A DNA stretch of 64,000 nt from Acetobacter aceti (GTDB lineage Bacteria; Pseudomonadota; Alphaproteobacteria; Acetobacterales; Acetobacteraceae): contig NZ_CP014692.1 in NCBI RefSeq assembly GCF_002005445.1, positions 1,178,001 to 1,242,000 of the forward strand, read 5' to 3'. Below are positions 59,461-64,000 of this stretch, piece after piece. Under the pieces are notes generated by a model. The model did no database searches. It was given only the letters and a program-made list of their open reading frames with translations, and was not told the origin of the DNA. The position numbers and the translations under genes were made by a program. The first letter of the stretch is position 1, and each line of letters opens with the position of its first letter.

Positions 59461-60197
59461 GCACCGGAACTCTGCTTGAGCTGAGCCATGTTTCCGTCAC
59501 GTTCGACGGTTTCCGGGCCATCAATGATCTGTCCCTGTCGCTGGCTCCGGGTGAAATGCGGGCTATTGTCGGTCCGAATGGCGCTGGCAAGACCACGATG
59601 ATGGATATCATCACCGGCAAGACGCGCCCTGATGCGGGTGTGGTCCGGTTCCGCGAGCATGATCTGACGAAACTGGATGAACCCGCCATCGCCCGCATGG
59701 GGATTGGCCGGAAATTCCAGAAACCCACGGTGTTCGAAGAACTCACTGTTCGTGATAACCTCTTGCTGTCGCTGAAAGGATTGCGTTCCCCTTTCGCTTT
59801 GCTTTTCGCGAAGGAAACAGCGGAAGAGAAAGCACGGATCGACGGTCTGCTGGGTACGATCCGTCTGGGTCGTGAGGCGACCCGGCAGGCCGGTGGCCTG
59901 AGCCATGGTCAGAAGCAGTGGCTGGAGATCGGGATGCTTCTTGGACAGGAGCCGGATCTTCTGCTGGTCGATGAACCTGTGGCGGGCATGACGGACGCGG
60001 AGACCATGGAGACGGCTGATCTTCTGCGCGAGATCAACCGCACCCGCAGCGTCGTGGTTGTGGAGCATGACATGGAGTTCGTGCGGGCGCTGGATGTCAA
60101 AGTCACCGTGCTGCACGAAGGTTCGGTTCTCGCAGAGGGCGAGCTGGATCAGGTGAGCAACGATCCGCGTGTGATCGAAGTGTATCTCGGACGCTGA
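59457..60197 (+). CDS. urtD: Urea ABC transporter ATP-binding protein UrtD
   Basis: 246 aa, LivG-type ATPase. Walker A GPNGAGKT (39-46), signature LSHGQKQWLEIG, Walker B LLLVDEPVAGMT and H-loop VVVEHDMEFVR. The signature with His (LSHGQ) is usual for UrtD/LivG proteins. RKFQKPTVFEELTVRDNLLL is typical of the urea branch. It lies between urtC (4-nt overlap) and urtE (12-nt gap). Confidence 0.93.
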   Translation: MSTGTLLELSHVSVTFDGFRAINDLSLSLAPGEMRAIVGPNGAGKTTMMDIITGKTRPDAGVVRFREHDLTKLDEPAIARMGIGRKFQKPTVFEELTVRDNLLLSLKGLRSPFALLFAKETAEEKARIDGLLGTIRLGREATRQAGGLSHGQKQWLEIGMLLGQEPDLLLVDEPVAGMTDAETMETADLLREINRTRSVVVVEHDMEFVRALDVKVTVLHEGSVLAEGELDQVSNDPRVIEVYLGR

Positions 60198-60209
60198 GGA
60201 AACAGACAG

Positions 60210-60905
60210 ATGCTCGACGTTGAGGACATTCAGCTTCATTACGGCGCGGCGATTGCCCTGCGTGGAGTTTCTCTTTCGGCGCGTGCTGGCGCCGTAACGT
60301 GCCTGCTGGGGCGCAATGGTGTCGGCAAGACCAGCGTTCTGCGTGCGGTCACGGGGATGCATGCCGTTTCATCCGGCAAGATCATGTGGGAAGGAGAGGA
60401 CATTACGCGCCTGCCTGCCTATGAACGGGCGCGGCGGGGTATTGCGACTGTTCCACAGGGACGCGATATTTTTCCGTTGCTGACGGTGAAGGAAAATCTG
60501 GAAACCGGATTTGGCCTTCTGCCGCGTGGCCAGAGGAAAGTGTCGGACGAGATTTATGACCTCTTTCCCATTCTGGCAAAGATGCGGGACCGTCGGGGAG
60601 GCGATCTGTCGGGTGGCCAGCAGCAGCAGCTTGCCATCGGCCGGGCGCTCGTCATTCGCCCGCGCCTGCTGGTTCTGGATGAGCCGACGGAGGGCATTCA
60701 GCCGAGTATCATCAAGGACATCGGTTCGGTAATCGGTATGCTGCGGGACCGGGGAGACATGGCGATCCTGCTGGTCGAGCAGTATTTCGATTTCGCCTAT
60801 GAACTGGCGCAGGATGTGGTGGTTCTGGACCGAGGCAAGGTCGTTGCCAGCGGCGCGGTGGGAGCGCTGGACGCCGAGGATATTCGAGGGCTGGTGGCGA
60901 TTTGA
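60210..60905 (+). CDS. urtE: Urea ABC transporter ATP-binding protein UrtE
   Basis: 231 aa, LivF-type ATPase. Walker A GRNGVGKT (34-41), PQGRDIFPLLTVKENL, signature LSGGQQQQLAIGRAL, Walker B LLVLDEPTEGIQPSI and H-loop VEQYFDFA. GIQPSI is characteristic of UrtE. It is the last gene of urtABCDE. No urease genes are in the window; imported urea must be used by enzymes encoded elsewhere. Confidence 0.93.
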   Translation: MLDVEDIQLHYGAAIALRGVSLSARAGAVTCLLGRNGVGKTSVLRAVTGMHAVSSGKIMWEGEDITRLPAYERARRGIATVPQGRDIFPLLTVKENLETGFGLLPRGQRKVSDEIYDLFPILAKMRDRRGGDLSGGQQQQLAIGRALVIRPRLLVLDEPTEGIQPSIIKDIGSVIGMLRDRGDMAILLVEQYFDFAYELAQDVVVLDRGKVVASGAVGALDAEDIRGLVAI

Positions 60906-60917
60906 GGCTGATTTTAG

Positions 60918-60946
60918 GATTTTCGTTTTCCGTTACGAAAATTCTT
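60918..60946 (+). terminator. Putative terminator of the urt operon
   Basis: ATTTTCGT (60919-60926) pairs with ACGAAAAT (60935-60942) around an 8-nt loop, 13 nt after the urtE stop. The stem is A/T-rich, so termination may be weak. Confidence 0.4.
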
Positions 60947-61031
60947 GCTTTCTGACAGTCTTGTAAACAGATTGGTAACTGTTTTCGGGCCACGAAACGA
61001 GTGACAGATTTTCCTGATGGAGGGTTTGGTG

Positions 61032-61607
61032 ATGCGTTTCTTCAGACAGTCTTTTCTGGTCAGATTTTCAGTGAGTGCTCTGGTTGCCGGCATGGCGGCT
61101 GCCGCCCTCTCCTCGCATGCATTGGCGCAGGAGATAATTCGGGTTGTTGACGCTCAGGGGCATCAGATCGGCGTGCTGATCCGTACGCCGTCCGGCATGG
61201 CTGAGGACGTTGCTTCCGCGCAGTCGTTTTTTGAGAACATGGACCGCATGCTGGCGCAGCAGATGGCGATCATGCAGAGGTCTGAGCAGCATATGCTGGA
61301 GATTGCTCACCAGTCGCCAGCGGACGGCGTGGTCGGCGGAACTTCCTACCAATCTGTCACCAGCATAAGTTGGGGTGGGAGGGGAACAGTTTGCTCCCAA
61401 ACCATCACAACGAGCCAGAACGGAGAATCCGCACCGGTTGTGCATGTTTCAGGAACGGGAAACGGCACTGGTTGCATGCATGATAGTTCTGCGTCGTCTG
61501 CACGAAGTGATCCATCACAGTCGGCGCATCAGCAGGATCTGATCCCGGCGGTTGATGTCGGTCATGTAGAAAAAGAGCCGGCTGAAAAATCATCCAGTCG
61601 CATGTGA
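61032..61607 (+). CDS. Exported hypothetical protein
   Basis: 191 aa with ATG 61032 and GGAGG 8 nt upstream; an in-frame ATG at 61017 is less favoured. A signal peptide (MRFFRQSFLVRFSVSALVAG through SSHALA-QE) predicts a periplasmic product. The mature part starts IIRVVDAQGHQIGVLIRTP, has a Met/Gln-rich helix (FENMDRMLAQQMAIMQRSEQ), two cysteines (GTVCSQT, TGCMHD) that could form a disulfide, and a polar Ser/Glu-rich tail. No family is recognised. It follows the urt operon with its own spacing and may be unrelated to it. Confidence 0.7.
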   Translation: MRFFRQSFLVRFSVSALVAGMAAAALSSHALAQEIIRVVDAQGHQIGVLIRTPSGMAEDVASAQSFFENMDRMLAQQMAIMQRSEQHMLEIAHQSPADGVVGGTSYQSVTSISWGGRGTVCSQTITTSQNGESAPVVHVSGTGNGTGCMHDSSASSARSDPSQSAHQQDLIPAVDVGHVEKEPAEKSSSRM

Positions 61608-61613
61608 GTTTGT

Positions 61614-61648
61614 GAGGGTACATCCCTTGAGTGGGTGTGCCCTTTCGT
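61614..61648 (+). terminator. Hairpin after the exported hypothetical gene
   Basis: GGGTACATCC pairs with GGGTGTGCCC (two G-T wobbles) around a 7-nt loop, followed by TTTCG. It is located just after the stop codon at 61605-61607. Confidence 0.5.
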
Positions 61649-61649
61649 A

Positions 61650-62037
61650 GCTCGAAGAGCTTCTGTTGGCATGGCCTTCAAGAGATATTTTTAATATGTC
61701 TCCATGGTTTGCGAGCTGCCTTGCATAATCAGAAAAGGACATGAATGTCAGTTCCGGCATGCGTTCAGTCCGCCCATGATCGGGGATGTTACGCTACGGA
61801 AAGACGAAACCGGATTTGGTTTGTCTGGCATATCGGCGCAAGAATTTTCGTGAAAATATAGAGTTTGATTGTCTGTTCGGCGAACCAGGCGTAGTTGGAG
61901 CGGCTGGCGCGTTCTCAGATATCTTGTTGAGAAATCTTCGACGGTCCTGCGGTATATTCGAGTTCGCGGACTGTATAAAGCACGGGCTTCAGATCCTCTC
62001 GGCAGGAATGACTGAAGAGTGTTCGGTCGCGCGGATC
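61650..62037. other. Non-coding gap before the convergent TonB receptor gene
   Basis: About 390 bp. Open frames exist on the plus strand but lack ribosome sites, family motifs or sensible composition. No RNA gene or mobile element is recognised. Confidence 0.35.
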
Positions 62038-62069
62038 GGGTGTATTTCGGAATTGTCTGAAATACACCC
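62038..62069 (-). terminator. Hairpin terminator of the second TonB receptor gene
   Basis: A perfect 11-bp stem GGGTGTATTTC (62038-62048) with 62059-62069 and a 10-nt loop, 21 nt beyond the minus-strand stop codon. There is no clear T-run. Confidence 0.6.
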
Positions 62070-62089
62070 GTTACATGCGAAATCCGTGT

Positions 62090-64000
62090 TCAGAGCGACA
62101 GATCTGCGCGTAGGTAGTAAAATCCACCATTCATGCCGAGCTGTGATGTGCTCATGTAATATTGCGGCACACCGAGATAGCGATTGCCATCCGGCACCCG
62201 GCTGGGGCGTTTATCGAAAATATTGTTGCCGCCAATCGTGAACGAAAGCTTCGGCATGACGTGATAGGTGACTTCGAGGTTTGTCACGAATTTCGGCGTG
62301 TTACGGAACGGCAGAAAGTCCGTGCTTGAAAGTGCGCTGGAATTTGTGGCGCCCGTATAATAGGTCAGTTCCGATGTCGTCTGACCCCAGCGGATTTCGT
62401 GAAGCCCGACAGACAGCTTGCCGTCGCCGCTGGTGTAGCGACCTCCCCAGATCATCTTGCTGCGTGGATAACCTGTGGTGATGTAGGCGATGGACTGCGC
62501 CGTCAGCAGATTGTTGCCCTGTGCATCAGTGCCCTGATGGGTCAGGCGTGTGCGGTTGAGGTTGATGCCGACATCCCAGTCGATATGCCCATAAACGCCG
62601 AGGCTGGTCGGATAGGTGGCGGTGATATCAAGTCCCTGAGTGCGTGTGCTGGCGACATTGGCGAACCAGTGGGTTGAAAGCGAAGCCGAACTCCAGCTCG
62701 CCGCTTCGGAAGGTAACTGGAAGCCGTTGGCGTTAAGTGCGGTAATAGCCTGATCGCCATAGACGTTGCCGCCCGGCAGGATCTGATCGCGCAGGTTGAT
62801 CTGATAGACGTCGGCTGTAATGTGAAGTTTCTTGACGGGTTCAATGATGATGCCACCAGTAGCGCTGGTTGAACGCTCCGGCTTTAGGGATGTGGCTCCG
62901 TTCGCCAGTGCGCCCGGCGAGTTCGCACCGATGATACCGCGCGCGGCCGTCGGTGAGAGCGCGACGGAACTGTAATATTCCTGAGCAAGCGTCGGAGCAT
63001 GGAAACCATTCGAAATGGTGCTACGGAAACCGAGCCAGGGAAGCGGATCATAGCGAAGCGCCGCCTTGCCGGTCTCGGTGTCGGAGACATCCGTATAATG
63101 CTCGTAACGGCCCGCCAGATCGAGTTGCAGATTTTTTGCCAGATGCGTGGCGACGTCGATATATCCGCCGACGACGTCGCGGCTGAAATGGCCTGCATTC
63201 TGATAGGTGGTGCCGGCGAGCGCATCTGAGCCGGAACCATAGGTTGAAGCGACTGACCCGGTGCCGATCGCGTAACTTTCATAACGGTAGGTTGCGCCAC
63301 CTGCCACATTGATGGCGTGGGGCCAGCCGTCGATATGAAAAGCCTTGCTCAGATCGAAGGAGTTGCTCCACATCTCGTTGTTGAAGCCCTGCACGGCGAA
63401 ACGGGTCGGCGTCTGACCTGTGGCAGCCGCCAGTGAGTAATTGGCCGAGTTTTTCAGACCGATATTATCGTAGTCACGGCCATAGACGGAGGAGAGATCC
63501 CAGTGCCAGTGGTCGAGATCACCTTTCAGACCGGCTGTCACTTCCCAGTCATTCTCTTCAAGTGTTTCGAGCGGTGAATACCCGTTGGGATAAATTGCGG
63601 CATAAGCCGGATATTTCGCGAGAGAGGATGCTGTTCGATAATTCTGATAGCTCTCGGCGTGGCGATGCGCATAAGTGGCGACGGCATAGGCTTCGATGGA
63701 GTCAGTCAGATGGTAGCCTGCGGTGATGGACACACTTTCGCGGGTCTGCTCGGGCTGGCCAAGAAGTTTGTTGATCTTGGAGTGGGTGCGCAGGTCATCG
63801 GCGCTGCGGTAGGTGTGATCCTGGTGCAGGAAATCGCCACTGATATGCACATAGCCACGCGAGCCGAGCTTGGCTCCACCGTCGAGATAAATGCCCTGCT
63901 GGAACCCGTCACCGGCTGCCGTAATGCCCGAGATGGAACGGGCGTGAAAACCGTGATCCGTTTTCTTCAGGATGACGTTGACGACGCCAGCGACGGCATC
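62090..64000 (-). CDS. TonB-dependent receptor, 5' end outside window
   Basis: The frame is open to the window edge, so the gene is truncated by the window and not by mutation. The first visible residues DAVAGVVNVILKKTDHG are the end of the plug domain. Barrel strands follow to the C-terminal GFYYLRADLSL, ending in the aromatic/hydrophobic pattern of outer-membrane barrels. Features such as VSGGRYEHYTD-type strands (here LAGRYEHYTDVSDTETGKAA), SNGFHAPTLAQEYYS and GGNNIFDKRPSRVPDGN fit the large group of iron-siderophore/vitamin/sugar receptors. The ligand cannot be told. A GTG at 63850 is internal and is not the start. Confidence 0.85.
   Translation of the reverse strand, partial: DAVAGVVNVILKKTDHGFHARSISGITAAGDGFQQGIYLDGGAKLGSRGYVHISGDFLHQDHTYRSADDLRTHSKINKLLGQPEQTRESVSITAGYHLTDSIEAYAVATYAHRHAESYQNYRTASSLAKYPAYAAIYPNGYSPLETLEENDWEVTAGLKGDLDHWHWDLSSVYGRDYDNIGLKNSANYSLAAATGQTPTRFAVQGFNNEMWSNSFDLSKAFHIDGWPHAINVAGGATYRYESYAIGTGSVASTYGSGSDALAGTTYQNAGHFSRDVVGGYIDVATHLAKNLQLDLAGRYEHYTDVSDTETGKAALRYDPLPWLGFRSTISNGFHAPTLAQEYYSSVALSPTAARGIIGANSPGALANGATSLKPERSTSATGGIIIEPVKKLHITADVYQINLRDQILPGGNVYGDQAITALNANGFQLPSEAASWSSASLSTHWFANVASTRTQGLDITATYPTSLGVYGHIDWDVGINLNRTRLTHQGTDAQGNNLLTAQSIAYITTGYPRSKMIWGGRYTSGDGKLSVGLHEIRWGQTTSELTYYTGATNSSALSSTDFLPFRNTPKFVTNLEVTYHVMPKLSFTIGGNNIFDKRPSRVPDGNRYLGVPQYYMSTSQLGMNGGFYYLRADLSL

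Noticed and set aside
61786..62241. Plus-strand open frame between the exported hypothetical gene and the TonB receptor
   Set aside because: It runs into the receptor 3' end and terminator, with no ribosome site or recognisable features.
63848..63850. GTG as the start of the last TonB receptor gene
   Set aside because: The same frame stays open to the window edge and encodes the conserved plug end, so the true start is outside.

Overview
This window most likely comes from an acetic acid bacterium (Acetobacteraceae, Alphaproteobacteria), closest in character to Acetobacter and its relatives. The inference rests on an alphaproteobacterial RNase E (acidic insert in the S1 region, Arg-rich tail, terminal GWWRR), the recG-sdhE-mfd neighbourhood, xerC next to priA, TAT-exported binding proteins and IS5-family insertion sequences. 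No rRNA, tRNA or species marker is present, so the genus is an inference.

Layout. 1-12.4 kb is mostly housekeeping: the end of a small membrane protein gene, a DUF3465 exported protein, a cell-wall amidase, rne, uvrB, a 55-aa membrane peptide, an EAL protein with a dead GGDEF domain, recG and sdhE. At 12.5-14.8 kb an accessory insert lies between sdhE and mfd. It holds a GHSLGG lipase gene broken by an in-frame amber codon, coupled to an exported ankyrin protein; this looks like a toxin-immunity pair. mfd follows.

18.4-24.4 kb is a heme-acquisition locus: a TonB-dependent receptor, divergent from hmuTUV, which is flanked by two IsdG/HmuQ-type heme monooxygenases. A Fur-box-like site lies between receptor and operon. 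24.7-29.9 kb has an SDR dehydrogenase, a nitrilase-family amidohydrolase coupled to an APC permease, and two back-to-back IS5-family elements. The IS pair landed in the TA of the permease stop codon, separating the gene from its hairpin terminator.

29.9-39.9 kb carries YceI, a DODA-type dioxygenase with a divergent LysR regulator, a universal stress protein, GNAT, pdxH, divergent fabI-aroC, an FAD oxidoreductase and an MDR reductase. 39.9-43.9 kb is a partly AT-rich surface-glycan module: a GtrB-like glycosyltransferase and two tandem DUF2142 membrane proteins. An Old Yellow Enzyme gene follows, then the minus-strand operon xerC-pip-two-lobed aspartyl protease, then priA.

The most interesting unit is at 51-61 kb. 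A LuxR/NarL-type response regulator overlaps an 1136-aa hybrid histidine kinase whose sensor is an entire NCS1-type permease domain plus a cysteine cluster. This pair diverges from a complete urea ABC transporter operon (urtABCDE). A perfect 7-2-7 palindrome of NarL geometry lies in the shared promoter. This suggests a transporter-like nitrogen-compound sensor controlling urea uptake. The window ends inside a second TonB-dependent receptor gene.
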